Source: Cyclobacteriaceae bacterium
GTDB lineage: Bacteria > Bacteroidota > Bacteroidia > Cytophagales > Cyclobacteriaceae
Assembly (NCBI GenBank): GCA_028284125.1
Contig: JANQSI010000003.1
Span: forward strand, 62,001 to 126,000
DNA: 64,000 bases
Direction of reading: 5' to 3'
Shown: piece by piece, positions 18,917 to 27,101 of the stretch
Position numbering within the stretch: position 1 is the stretch's first letter
How the letters are laid out: each line of letters begins with the position of its first letter
Position numbers and translations under genes: made by a program
Notes under the pieces: model-generated
Databases searched by the model: none
The model's input: only the letters and a program-made list of their open reading frames with translations
What the model was told of the DNA's origin: nothing

Positions 18917-21340
18917 TCAATCTTTTCTTAATACAGTCACAGGATTAACAAACAACGCTCGCCAAGATGGGGCAAAAGCAGCAATAACAGATAGAATGAC
19001 GAGACTAATCGCCACAATTAGATAGGTGGAGATGTCGATCAACTCAACTTCAAATAGAAATGGAAGTATCGGACGAAGAATAAAAGGCGCGAGTATTAAA
19101 CCAAGTCCAATTCCAATACCTGAAATGCTAAACAAGTCCTTTAGTACCAACAGTAAAATACTCTGGTCGTTTGCTCCCAAAACCTTTCTTAAAGCCAGTT
19201 CTTTCACTTTCAAAACCAGTATAAAGGACATGATGCTAAATAGACCAATGGCCGCAATCACGCTTCCAATCGTCGCGATAGTTAGGAACAAAGAGCTTGT
19301 AACTTTAGATTGCCAATTAGTTTTTTCAACATGTTCCACCATTTCCATGTATTCGAAAGTTGGTTGGTTTTCATCCAGTGATAAAATGACATTGCTCAGT
19401 TTGGACTCCAGTTGAGAAAGCGGGAGGTCTGTATCTACGACATAAAAAGCATCGGTGTCTGGATATGACAATAGCGACAGGTATATGCTTGGATTGTTGT
19501 GATCTATAATACTTTGATGCTTGACATTTTCGGCAATTCCGACTATTCTCAGGAATGGCATTTCAGAATCGAAATTGCCTAATTTCAGACGCTTCCCAAC
19601 AGGGTTTTCATCTGGCCATATTCTTGTCGCCAATTGTTCATCAATGACAACCCTTAACTCATTGGAAAAATGATCTGAATAATCAAAGGATTCACCACGG
19701 AGGATATTGACATCCATAGTTTTAAAGTAGTTGGGCGTAACGCGCTGAATACTCACAAAAGGATTTTCTGATTGATCATTCGTAGACTGTCCTTCAACAG
19801 TGAACAGCGATTGAGAATCTGTATTGGTTTTCACAACTTCAGACAATGGTAGAGCTGAGTTCAGAGCCGCAGCTTTTACTCCGGGGATTTCCTCAATCTT
19901 TTTTAAGCTCGATTCGAAAAAAGCTCGTTTCTTTTCATCACCTCCATATTTAAACCATGACAGTGCGATTCGAAAGGTGATCAGTTGATTGGTATTGTAA
20001 CCGAGATTGGCTTGTTGTGCAGCGCTAAAGCTTTTGAATAGAAGACCACCACCTATTAGAAGCAAAACGCAAACAAAAATTTGCAGAATGGCCAACCCTT
20101 TTTGAATGCCGTTTTGTCTTTTGCTGCCTGTAGTCTGCTGTCCATCTTTTAGTCTTTCATGAAGATCATCACTTGAGAAAAGAAAGAATCTTGGAACTAC
20201 TCCAGTTACAAATCCTAGCAAAAGTGCCAACAGAAAAGTGTATAACAGTACGTTTTGATCAATACTTACTTCAATCCAATGTGGAAGATATGGGTTGACT
20301 AAATCGTTGGCCAATCGAATAAAAATTCCGGCAAGCAATAAACCAAAAAGACTACCTATCACAGAAAGTATCGTCGAGTTGATAATAAATTCTCTAACGA
20401 TTAGGACATTGGATGAACCAAGAACTTTACGGACTACTGTTTCTCTTCCTTTACGAATCGCCTGGCTAACAATAAGGTTTGAAATGTTAACCGTGGCTAT
20501 GATAAGCAAGAAAACAACAGCTGCACCTATCAACAATAAGTACTTGTCTATACTTCCGAGAAACAAATCCGACAAAGGAGTCGAAATGAAAGTGATCCCA
20601 TGATTTGATTTAAAGTGTCTTTGTTCTTGAAGCTCTGCAAATTGATTTAACTCTTCATTGAATTGTTCAATAGTTATTCCTGGCTTTAGTCGAGCAAGGC
20701 CAATCTCTGATCGGAAATCTCTAGCATCTACAACAAAATCAGCGTAGGCAATGGAGCGAAAACCCTCAACTCTTCCGGGGAAACTGAAAGCTTCTGGCAT
20801 CACCCCGTAGTTAGAGTACTTGAACCCATCCAGTGTGATTTCCAATCCTTCAACTTCTTCTTTTCCGTCAAAACGCCTTTCCCAAAAATCATGTGTCAGC
20901 ATTATTGTGTGCGACCCACGCTTGTCGATGGTCTCGGGCCAATGACTTCCAATGGCAGGATCTACACCAAGAATACTGAATAGATTGCTGGATGCGAACG
21001 TTACGGTGAGATCTTCAGGCTGTTTTCCATCGCCACTTAGATTATATCGTCCTCCGTCGCGATAGACTGCAATTCCCTCGATGCTGGTCAATTCCTTTTG
21101 CATGTCCAGGAATTCCGGATGTGATAAATATCCTTTTTCGTCGCCTTTTATCGAATGGACCTGAACCAATCGATTGGAATCCTTGAAAGGCAATGGAGAA
21201 AGCAAAAGCGCATCAATGTAACTATAGACTACAATACTTGTACTAGTAGCAATTGCAATAGTGAATATGACCACTGCAGCGATCGCTGGCCTTTTCCTGA
21301 TGCCACGCAAAGAGGTCTTAACATTCAACAGTAAGTTCAT
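18917..21340 (-). CDS. Large FtsX/MacB-type ABC permease, duplicated
   Basis: An 807-residue permease with two MacB-like periplasmic domains and two FtsX modules, eight membrane helices in all. The first helix is at residues 20-44, three follow near 275-385, one is near 430 and three lie within 690-800. The C-terminal signature ELALRKVLGANDQSI and the equivalent GRETVVRKVLGSSNV in the first half mark the duplication. Such proteins normally pair with a LolD/MacB-type ATPase, and none is adjacent. The ATPase in this operon is of the NosF/CcmA type and already has two permeases. It sits five bases after the His-rich lipoprotein gene. Confidence 0.9.
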   Translation of the reverse strand: MNLLLNVKTSLRGIRKRPAIAAVVIFTIAIATSTSIVVYSYIDALLLSPLPFKDSNRLVQVHSIKGDEKGYLSHPEFLDMQKELTSIEGIAVYRDGGRYNLSGDGKQPEDLTVTFASSNLFSILGVDPAIGSHWPETIDKRGSHTIMLTHDFWERRFDGKEEVEGLEITLDGFKYSNYGVMPEAFSFPGRVEGFRSIAYADFVVDARDFRSEIGLARLKPGITIEQFNEELNQFAELQEQRHFKSNHGITFISTPLSDLFLGSIDKYLLLIGAAVVFLLIIATVNISNLIVSQAIRKGRETVVRKVLGSSNVLIVREFIINSTILSVIGSLFGLLLAGIFIRLANDLVNPYLPHWIEVSIDQNVLLYTFLLALLLGFVTGVVPRFFLFSSDDLHERLKDGQQTTGSKRQNGIQKGLAILQIFVCVLLLIGGGLLFKSFSAAQQANLGYNTNQLITFRIALSWFKYGGDEKKRAFFESSLKKIEEIPGVKAAALNSALPLSEVVKTNTDSQSLFTVEGQSTNDQSENPFVSIQRVTPNYFKTMDVNILRGESFDYSDHFSNELRVVIDEQLATRIWPDENPVGKRLKLGNFDSEMPFLRIVGIAENVKHQSIIDHNNPSIYLSLLSYPDTDAFYVVDTDLPLSQLESKLSNVILSLDENQPTFEYMEMVEHVEKTNWQSKVTSSLFLTIATIGSVIAAIGLFSIMSFILVLKVKELALRKVLGANDQSILLLVLKDLFSISGIGIGLGLILAPFILRPILPFLFEVELIDISTYLIVAISLVILSVIAAFAPSWRALFVNPVTVLRKD

Positions 21341-21345
21341 TACTC

Positions 21346-21804
21346 TTATGGATTTACCGCAGCTTCGAACGCATCAACTAGAGATTGAGCTTTTTGATCT
21401 AGTTGAATAACACCTTTATTGAGTTCCTTCTGTATTTCAAGAACCATTTCAGGAGTCAGATCTGGAGATGGACTGTGGTCGTGATCATGTTCATGATCGT
21501 GATCGTGGCCCTCATGATCGTGATGACCATGATCTTCGTCCTCATACCCGGGAACTTCTACAACGGATGCTTCCCAATCAATATAGTTTTGCTTTAGAAC
21601 TCCTAGCGAATCTTTCAAGTACATTTCATCTTCCTCAAGGTTGTCAAGAAGATCATTCATTCGCTTAATTTTTTCCGCTATACCATTACTGAGCTTCATG
21701 GTGGATTTATGGATTTCAAAACTTTCCGCAAGTACCGGATTTTCTTTTGGACCAGAACAAGCGATCAAGAAACATGTGATAACGATAATAATTGTATTTT
21801 TCAT
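21346..21804 (-). CDS. His-rich lipoprotein, probable zinc binder
   Basis: A 152-residue lipoprotein: signal peptide with lipobox IACS and Cys16, then a coiled-coil region (residues 35-75) rich in Leu, Glu and Lys. A His/Asp/Glu-rich segment at residues 91-110 has ten His in twenty residues, and a C-terminal helix follows. Clusters of this kind bind zinc, copper or nickel with low specificity, as in ZnuA or ZinT loops. The gene is flanked by tightly spaced metal-related genes and overlaps the CFFCGGG gene by four bases. I know no named family for the coiled-coil part. Confidence 0.78.
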   Translation of the reverse strand: MKNTIIIVITCFLIACSGPKENPVLAESFEIHKSTMKLSNGIAEKIKRMNDLLDNLEEDEMYLKDSLGVLKQNYIDWEASVVEVPGYEDEDHGHHDHEGHDHDHEHDHDHSPSPDLTPEMVLEIQKELNKGVIQLDQKAQSLVDAFEAAVNP

Positions 21805-22220
21805 AACTGAATTAAGATTGCATCGGTTAATATAAAAACGAGGTGGTCATAATCATCTTGATTAAGTTTCAGTCGACCCTTGACAGTAATTATTTCATCC
21901 ATTCTAAATGGTCGCTGTGGTGTACTGAATTCCACTTCAGCAACAGACTCTTGTCCTACTCCACCTCCACAAAAAAAACAAGAAGCGTACGGAAGTTTCG
22001 AAATAACGATACGTCCTCCATCAAGCTCCAGTGGCAAGTAAAATCCTGTTAGTTGTACTTCAGACCCATCCTTCAAACGTAGTTCTGGATTGAATATCGG
22101 AACCTCAATACTTGTTCCTAACTTTTCTGCGTATTGCCATTTGAATTGAGTATCTTCAAAAACTTCCCAGCCTGAAACCTGAAATGAAAGAGTAACTAAG
22201 CAACTAGCGAGCAGATGCAT
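21801..22220 (-). CDS. Secreted CFFCGGG-motif protein (copy 2)
   Basis: A 139-residue paralogue of the 17121-17540 product, using the Met at base 22220 because this gives an equivalent signal peptide (MHLLASCLVTLSFQVSG). About half of the positions are identical to copy 1, including GWEVF at the mature start, GFYLPLELDGGRIVISK, PYASCFFCGGG with C81 and C84, and LVFILTDA near the end. The start overlaps the merC-like gene by 17 bases. The likely fold is OB-type; function unknown. Two copies in one operon suggest either dosage or division of labour between the two transport modules. Confidence 0.7.
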   Translation of the reverse strand: MHLLASCLVTLSFQVSGWEVFEDTQFKWQYAEKLGTSIEVPIFNPELRLKDGSEVQLTGFYLPLELDGGRIVISKLPYASCFFCGGGVGQESVAEVEFSTPQRPFRMDEIITVKGRLKLNQDDYDHLVFILTDAILIQL

Positions 22221-22587
22221 GGTTTTTCCATTTAATATTTTGAATATGAGCATATGCAATCACCGTTGCACCTGCCACAGACAAACTCATCGCAAGCCAA
22301 AGGCTGCTGACTGCTTCACCATTAACAAGAAGTAAGAATCCCGCTACAAAAAGCACGGGAACAAAATGTTGTTTGTGACGGACATATCCACCTAGAAATG
22401 AGATCAATCCGATCGTGAGGGACAATCCAATAAACGTTAGTTCAATCCATTCCTGGTCAATCATCCAAATAATTGAATCGACACCTAGCACAAACAAAAC
22501 TGGAACAAGTATACAATGCACCATACAAAGCATGGAGGCACATACGCCAGCTCGATCAAGTGAGATGGATTCTTTTGGGTTTATCAT
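22204..22587 (-). CDS. MerC-family membrane protein
   Basis: A 127-residue protein with four membrane helices. The first holds the family's Cys cluster: C16, C21, H24 and C25 in AGVCASMLCMVHC. MerC proteins import mercury in mer operons, but many chromosomal relatives in Bacteroidota sit beside zinc genes and probably handle another soft metal. No mercuric reductase or MerR is present here, so mercury resistance is unlikely. It overlaps both neighbours by four and 17 bases. Confidence 0.87.
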   Translation of the reverse strand: MINPKESISLDRAGVCASMLCMVHCILVPVLFVLGVDSIIWMIDQEWIELTFIGLSLTIGLISFLGGYVRHKQHFVPVLFVAGFLLLVNGEAVSSLWLAMSLSVAGATVIAYAHIQNIKWKNHASAR

Positions 22588-23891
22588 AATCGTCGTTCAA
22601 TATTTTCTAAATCCTGTATGGAAAACTGCTCTTTCGCAAAAATTCTGGTGTAATAAATGTTCTTTAGCTCAGTATGGTTTTTTTCAACTTCTCGCATAAA
22701 ATCCTTTTGGCTATCACTATCGGTATTGGAAAGTTTCGAAAGACCATTGTGAACAATAGCTGCGGGTGCGAGCCACATCCACTTTTCTAATAGTGTATTT
22801 CTTTTGTTTACTTGCTGTTCAAATCCAGCTTTCATGTCCTTCGCTTTCAAATCAAGCACCGCAAAACTGGCATAGTACCACTTATAAAAGTCAATTGAGT
22901 CTCCATCATTAAATTCCGGCTTTTCTTGATAGAACTGATTCAAAACATATGACTTAGGATTATCCCAGTTCTTACCGCTCTCTTCTCTTAACTCATGAAT
23001 CATTGTAGTTCGATTTGGGAGTGGCTCATTCGCAAGAACAAAAAGATTAATCAATGTTGGAGTAATAAGGGTAAATATGAGCCATAATCCAAACCCGAGC
23101 ATGGCACTTAATGCTGAGCTTCTTCTCAATGCAACAATGGCACCCATTAGAATCATCCAAACCAAACAATACCCAAAAACAACAACCAACCACTGAAAAA
23201 GAAGTCCTGAATTATCTCCTAACGTGATACCTTGAAGAACAAAGCCTAATACTAAAAGAAGAAATGCCAATCCAAAAACAACTAGCATCCGCATCAACGC
23301 TTTGCTCAGTAAGATACTCCTAAGTGGAACTGATTGCGATTGTAATAATGAAAGTGTTCCTCCTTCTTTCTCACCAGCATAGAGGTTATAAAACAACGCG
23401 ATAATGAGAAGGGGAAACAGAAATACAAAAACATAAGAAAGGTCAAAATTTCCAGTCAAAAGCTTCATTGGATTGGCAAGTTCCCCAGTATTCATCTGGC
23501 GGGACAAGTCTGTCATCGTAATTCGATAGTAAGACGGATATAAGTCGCGCTGCCCTAAACACAAACCTGCAGTAGGTGCAGGTTGATTTGCAATGCAATA
23601 AGCAAAATGTAATGTATAACCCACCCCTTGAGGTGAAACAGCCTGTTCATATTTCTCCTTATTTTCTGTTATGGTGGTATCCAAACGAGCCCATACCAGA
23701 AGGCTATCAAATTTTTCCCTTTCATAATCCTTGACAAATGCAATTCGCTCATTTTGTTTGTCTATTTCAAACTTGCCAAAATAAATGCCATAGATTCCGG
23801 CACCTAGCGTGACCAGCATTAGAACTTTTAGCGTATTGCTCCGCCACAACGTTTTCCATTCGAAGGAAAGTATGTGTAGTATCGTCCTCAT
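22584..23891 (-). CDS. ABC-2 type permease, DUF3526/NosY-like (second)
   Basis: A 435-residue permease with one N-terminal helix (residues 17-36), a large extracytoplasmic loop of about 110 residues, then five helices around residues 150-290, and a soluble C-terminal region. The phrase ALFYNLYAGEKEGGTLSLLQSQSV is the classic ABC-2/NosY coupling segment. It overlaps the next permease by four bases, and both probably form a heterodimer driven by the ATPase encoded at the head of the operon. Relatives NosY and GldF act in copper-site assembly and gliding; the substrate here is unknown. Confidence 0.85.
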   Translation of the reverse strand: MRTILHILSFEWKTLWRSNTLKVLMLVTLGAGIYGIYFGKFEIDKQNERIAFVKDYEREKFDSLLVWARLDTTITENKEKYEQAVSPQGVGYTLHFAYCIANQPAPTAGLCLGQRDLYPSYYRITMTDLSRQMNTGELANPMKLLTGNFDLSYVFVFLFPLLIIALFYNLYAGEKEGGTLSLLQSQSVPLRSILLSKALMRMLVVFGLAFLLLVLGFVLQGITLGDNSGLLFQWLVVVFGYCLVWMILMGAIVALRRSSALSAMLGFGLWLIFTLITPTLINLFVLANEPLPNRTTMIHELREESGKNWDNPKSYVLNQFYQEKPEFNDGDSIDFYKWYYASFAVLDLKAKDMKAGFEQQVNKRNTLLEKWMWLAPAAIVHNGLSKLSNTDSDSQKDFMREVEKNHTELKNIYYTRIFAKEQFSIQDLENIERRL

Positions 23892-25312
23892 AGTTTAGGA
23901 ATTTTTGCAGCATACGCTGATGAAAGGAAAAATAAGCCAATCAACCATAATGAAAGAGCCGCAATACTTCTCCATTGATTGGAAAGAATACTAATAGGGT
24001 CCGGAAGGTCGTATTTAAACGCAGGAATACTTGTCCACATCTCTTCTCCAACTTTGTAGTCGCCATAAGCAACTCCTGGTTTGTGATTCAACTCCATATC
24101 CTTGTTCATCACCTTTACAAATTGCCTTCGGTAGTTCTCCGCCGCTCGGGCAAATGCTACATGATGGTAAAAATCAGTACCGGCAAGTGACATAGAAAGG
24201 TTTCTGACAGCCAGATAAGGATTTATAAATCCAGCCCATTCAGATATTTTGTTCTGTTCTTTGAAAATGTTTTCCACCTTGGTAAACTCGTGATCATAAA
24301 CCTGATCTGTGTATTCTTCACCAGCCTGCATAGCAATACCACTCCAATTAACTGGTAGTTCTTCAATCGTTTCAACACCATATTCTTTTAGAACCTTTTC
24401 ACGTAATGAAGCCAGTCTTGAGTCAGATGGATTGTGACCATCAATTCCGTTTCTTACCTTCTCTTTTATTGTTCGAGTGAATTCGAATTGAGTGGGAGTA
24501 GGATAAACTTTGTCGGCAAGGTTGGAAGTAGCCTTTGGCAAAATAATGCATGAGATAATCCACAGACCTAATAACCCGATCAATGATATGCCCGAATTTC
24601 TGGCAAAAGCTGAGATAAGCACACACAGTAATACGAACACCAAAAAGTAAAGCGAATACCCTGCTGCGAGTAGCATAAACTTTGTGTTGACAGTAGGGTC
24701 CATACTCGCTGATTGTTGATCCAACATCAAATAAGCCATCAGGATGACAGGAAGAAAAATCAGCAGAACCATGAGGTATGTTCCCCATACTTTGCCCATA
24801 AAAAGCTGCCGCATCGACAACCCCTGCGCATGTATCAATCGTAAAGTCCCCTCCTCACGTTCTTTGCTGAAAATATTAAAGGTCAGAAAAATGATAAGCA
24901 GTGGAAGTAAAACCTGCAAAATCAATGCAGCAGTCATTTCCCCAAAGCGAGTCATTCCATTGCTATCCTGAGCAGCACTGAACAAAATTTCGTTTTGCTT
25001 ATGAGCTTCAAGAAAGACGGAAATTCCCGTGTAATTATCTAATCCAATATCTAGAAAACTCAATACCGGTTTTGGCTTAAATGCGAATTGTCCATAATGC
25101 GCTGCACTGTGAGGATGTTTGGCCCCTTGATTAACCCACTTATCGTACATAGCAGATTGGGCCTTTTCGCGCTCTTCATGAATCTGTTTCTGTCCCTGTC
25201 TTCCTACAAGCACTGCAGTCAGCATTAGAATAAGAAGTACGGTTCCAGATACTTGCAAGCGAATGTCCCTCAACGCCGTGAGGAACTCCTTTTTAATGAG
25301 TAGCTTCAGCAT
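23888..25312 (-). CDS. ABC-2 type permease, DUF3526/NosY-like (first)
   Basis: A 474-residue permease with the same plan as its neighbour: N-terminal helix (residues 20-40), periplasmic loop, a group of five helices at residues 130-270 with the coupling phrase LTFNIFSKEREEGTLRLIHAQG, a second large loop, and a final helix near residue 455. The start overlaps the ATPase gene by 20 bases. The two permeases are homologous to each other but clearly diverged, which is normal for heteromeric ABC-2 exporters in this phylum. Confidence 0.86.
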   Translation of the reverse strand: MLKLLIKKEFLTALRDIRLQVSGTVLLILMLTAVLVGRQGQKQIHEEREKAQSAMYDKWVNQGAKHPHSAAHYGQFAFKPKPVLSFLDIGLDNYTGISVFLEAHKQNEILFSAAQDSNGMTRFGEMTAALILQVLLPLLIIFLTFNIFSKEREEGTLRLIHAQGLSMRQLFMGKVWGTYLMVLLIFLPVILMAYLMLDQQSASMDPTVNTKFMLLAAGYSLYFLVFVLLCVLISAFARNSGISLIGLLGLWIISCIILPKATSNLADKVYPTPTQFEFTRTIKEKVRNGIDGHNPSDSRLASLREKVLKEYGVETIEELPVNWSGIAMQAGEEYTDQVYDHEFTKVENIFKEQNKISEWAGFINPYLAVRNLSMSLAGTDFYHHVAFARAAENYRRQFVKVMNKDMELNHKPGVAYGDYKVGEEMWTSIPAFKYDLPDPISILSNQWRSIAALSLWLIGLFFLSSAYAAKIPKL

Positions 25313-26018
25313 AACTTTCAGTTTTCATGGTTTCCAAATACAATTGCTCCAACTCTGTAAGAGAGATCTCGTCACTCTTCAACGAATGGATCAGCTTACC
25401 CGCTTTCATTATACCAATATTGGTCCCACTTTCTTTAGCTCTAAAAAGATCATGAGTTGCCATCAAAATGGATACCTCATTTTGCCGCATTTCTTGCAAC
25501 AATTGAGCAAATTCATTGCTTGCTTGGGGGTCCAACCCTGAAGTAGGCTCGTCTAACAGCAAGTTGCCCGCCTTCTTTGCTTTTGCAATAGCTACACCCA
25601 CCTTCTGTCGCATACCTTTAGAGTATTGCGAAACTCGTTTGTGGATAGCATCTGATTGCAGTCCAACCGATGATAACAATGCTTCTGCTGAAGATTTATC
25701 GGCTTTTTCACCTCCCAATCCTGAAAAAAATTGCAAGTTTTCAAGACCAGTCAAATTGCCATATAAGTTGAGGTTTTCCGGGATATAAGCCAGGTGTTTT
25801 TTGGTTTCAGCTGGATTGGATACAACATCCAGATCGTTGACCTTAACTTGCCCCCCATCCGGTGAGATAAAACCCATAAACAAGTTAATGGTGGTGGTCT
25901 TACCAGCACCGTTTGCACCCAACAGACAAAAAACTTCTCCTGGTGCTACAGAGAGGTTCAAATCAGTCAGTGCTTCATGATCGTGGTAGGACTTTGATAA
26001 GTTAATCGCTTCCAACAT
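25293..26018 (-). CDS. ABC transporter ATP-binding protein (NosF/CcmA-like)
   Basis: A 241-residue ATPase. The start at base 26018 begins directly with MLEAINLSKSYHDHEAL; the longer frame adds 33 atypical residues and would cover the promoter. It has Walker A GANGAGKTT, Q-loop YIPENLNLY, signature YSKGMRQK (S-K-G-M, as usual in NosF/CcmA types), Walker B LLLDEPTSGLD and His switch ATHDLF. All catalytic residues are present. It energises the two permeases encoded next. As the first gene of the predicted operon it lies just behind the candidate Zur-like operator. Confidence 0.93.
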   Translation of the reverse strand: MLEAINLSKSYHDHEALTDLNLSVAPGEVFCLLGANGAGKTTTINLFMGFISPDGGQVKVNDLDVVSNPAETKKHLAYIPENLNLYGNLTGLENLQFFSGLGGEKADKSSAEALLSSVGLQSDAIHKRVSQYSKGMRQKVGVAIAKAKKAGNLLLDEPTSGLDPQASNEFAQLLQEMRQNEVSILMATHDLFRAKESGTNIGIMKAGKLIHSLKSDEISLTELEQLYLETMKTESYAEATH

Positions 26019-26045
26019 AAGAAATCCTATTTTGAGTTTTAAAAC

Positions 26046-26055
26046 TGCATATGCA
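26046..26055 (-). promoter_or_regulatory. Second palindrome near the metal-operon start
   Basis: TGCATATGCA is a perfect ten-base palindrome lying 28-37 bases upstream of the ATPase start, next to the predicted -7 box. It shares the TGCA ends with the larger palindrome at 26079-26095 and could be a second, weaker half of the same control region. Support is positional only. Confidence 0.3.
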
Positions 26056-26084
26056 ATAGTATCGTATGCGTGAATAACATGCAA
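26054..26084 (-). promoter_or_regulatory. Predicted promoter of the 13-gene metal operon
   Basis: Read on the minus strand, TTG at 26084-26082, a 20-base spacer and TACTATTG at 26061-26054 match the Bacteroidota form TTG-N17-23-TAnnTTTG with one mismatch in the -7 box. The predicted transcript start is about 30 bases before the ATPase start codon at 26018. Confidence 0.5.
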
Positions 26085-26095
26085 CAATGTTGCAT
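26079..26095 (-). promoter_or_regulatory. 17-base perfect palindrome, candidate Zur/Fur-type operator
   Basis: ATGCAACA-A-TGTTGCAT has two exact eight-base arms around one central base. Its size and symmetry fit a dimeric metalloregulator of the Fur family. It contains the -33 TTG of the predicted operon promoter, so a bound repressor would exclude RNA polymerase. The genes it would control are mostly associated with zinc limitation, hence Zur as the leading candidate. No zur gene is in the window, and the site has not been compared with known Bacteroidota Zur boxes. The remaining bases up to the divergent MORN gene at 26285 show no further structure. Confidence 0.55.
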
Positions 26096-26284
26096 CCCAT
26101 TTACACGAATGGCACAAATAATGCAGGTTTGAAGTGCTCCAAAAAATCGATACAACTAGGATTTAATAGTGGGAACATCCTTGTATCATTCAATCGAATA
26201 TTTTCCTTTCGATTTCGTTCTAACTAACACATTTTGGCTTGTTCATTTCCTAAAACCCTCGAACTAACTAATATTGTTAATTGA

Positions 26285-27052
26285 ATGAAGTTTAAGTATC
26301 ATAACATCTTGTGGGTCTTTCTCAGCATCACAATTCTAATTTTCGTTTTCAGTTCCGTAGAAGTTGATGAAGACCGTCTCAATGAAGCCATTGAAAAATC
26401 GGAGAATCGAGAAGAAAAGAATGGTCTTGTAAAATCCTATGCGAGTGATGGAAAGCTTAAGACGGAAATCCATTATATAAAGGGTATAAAGCATGGAAAA
26501 TCATTGCTTTACTACAAGGATGGCGAAACAGTCCAGCTTGAAATGCCTTATGTAAATGGTGAGCGCCACGGTTACTCCAAAAAGTACTTCGAAACTGGTG
26601 AGTTGTATGCTGAAACCCCCTACGAAAATGACAGGCTACATGGAATTCGTAAAGTGTATTATAGAAACGGAAGTCAAAAAGCTTTAATCCCCTATGGGTA
26701 TGGGAATCCAGGTATTGGATTGAAAGAGTTTCTACTAAACGGGAATCGAAAAGAAAGTCCTGAAATCTCCTACTATCAGGAACAGAACAAATTGTATGTT
26801 TCGACAACCATTCCATGCCGAGACCAAGATTTCTTCATTGGAAAACTGATAGAAGAGAAATTCTTCGATGATGAAAACAAAGAACTAAAACGCCTTCAAG
26901 TAGATGGTAATGATTACTATATAGACCTAGATATTTTTAACCCAAGCTATCTACAATTTCAGCAGATCATTTGCTCTTGCAAGAGTTCGCAAGGCAATCC
27001 ATTGATCCTCACGGCACAAATCAACGCTTCATCATTAAAAAAAGTTAATTAA
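26285..27052 (+). CDS. MORN-repeat protein with N-terminal membrane anchor
   Basis: A 255-residue protein. One hydrophobic segment near the N-terminus (residues 8-25) acts as signal or anchor. Residues 45-145 hold four to five MORN_2-type repeats of about 23 residues: GLVKSYASDGKLKTEIHY, GKSLLYYKDGETVQLEMPY, GYSKKYFETGELYAETPY and GIRKVYYRNGSQKALIPY. The last 100 residues have no recognised domain. MORN_2 proteins are common surface or periplasmic proteins in Bacteroidota and their roles are mostly unknown. It is transcribed away from the metal operon and followed 49 bases later by the batB-like gene. Confidence 0.8.
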   Translation: MKFKYHNILWVFLSITILIFVFSSVEVDEDRLNEAIEKSENREEKNGLVKSYASDGKLKTEIHYIKGIKHGKSLLYYKDGETVQLEMPYVNGERHGYSKKYFETGELYAETPYENDRLHGIRKVYYRNGSQKALIPYGYGNPGIGLKEFLLNGNRKESPEISYYQEQNKLYVSTTIPCRDQDFFIGKLIEEKFFDDENKELKRLQVDGNDYYIDLDIFNPSYLQFQQIICSCKSSQGNPLILTAQINASSLKKVN

Positions 27053-27101
27053 TGTAAATCCTTGTAGGCAAATTCACCTACTTCTATAATTTAGCGCGCC
27101 A

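Noticed and set aside
22204-22587. Possible mercury-resistance operon because of the MerC protein
   Set aside because: No MerR, MerA, MerT or MerP is present, and the neighbours are zinc-associated families.
27064-27081. GTAGG/CCTAC hairpin between the MORN and batB genes as a terminator
   Set aside because: The stem is five base pairs and no proper T run follows; it overlaps a weak promoter-like stretch, so no call was made.
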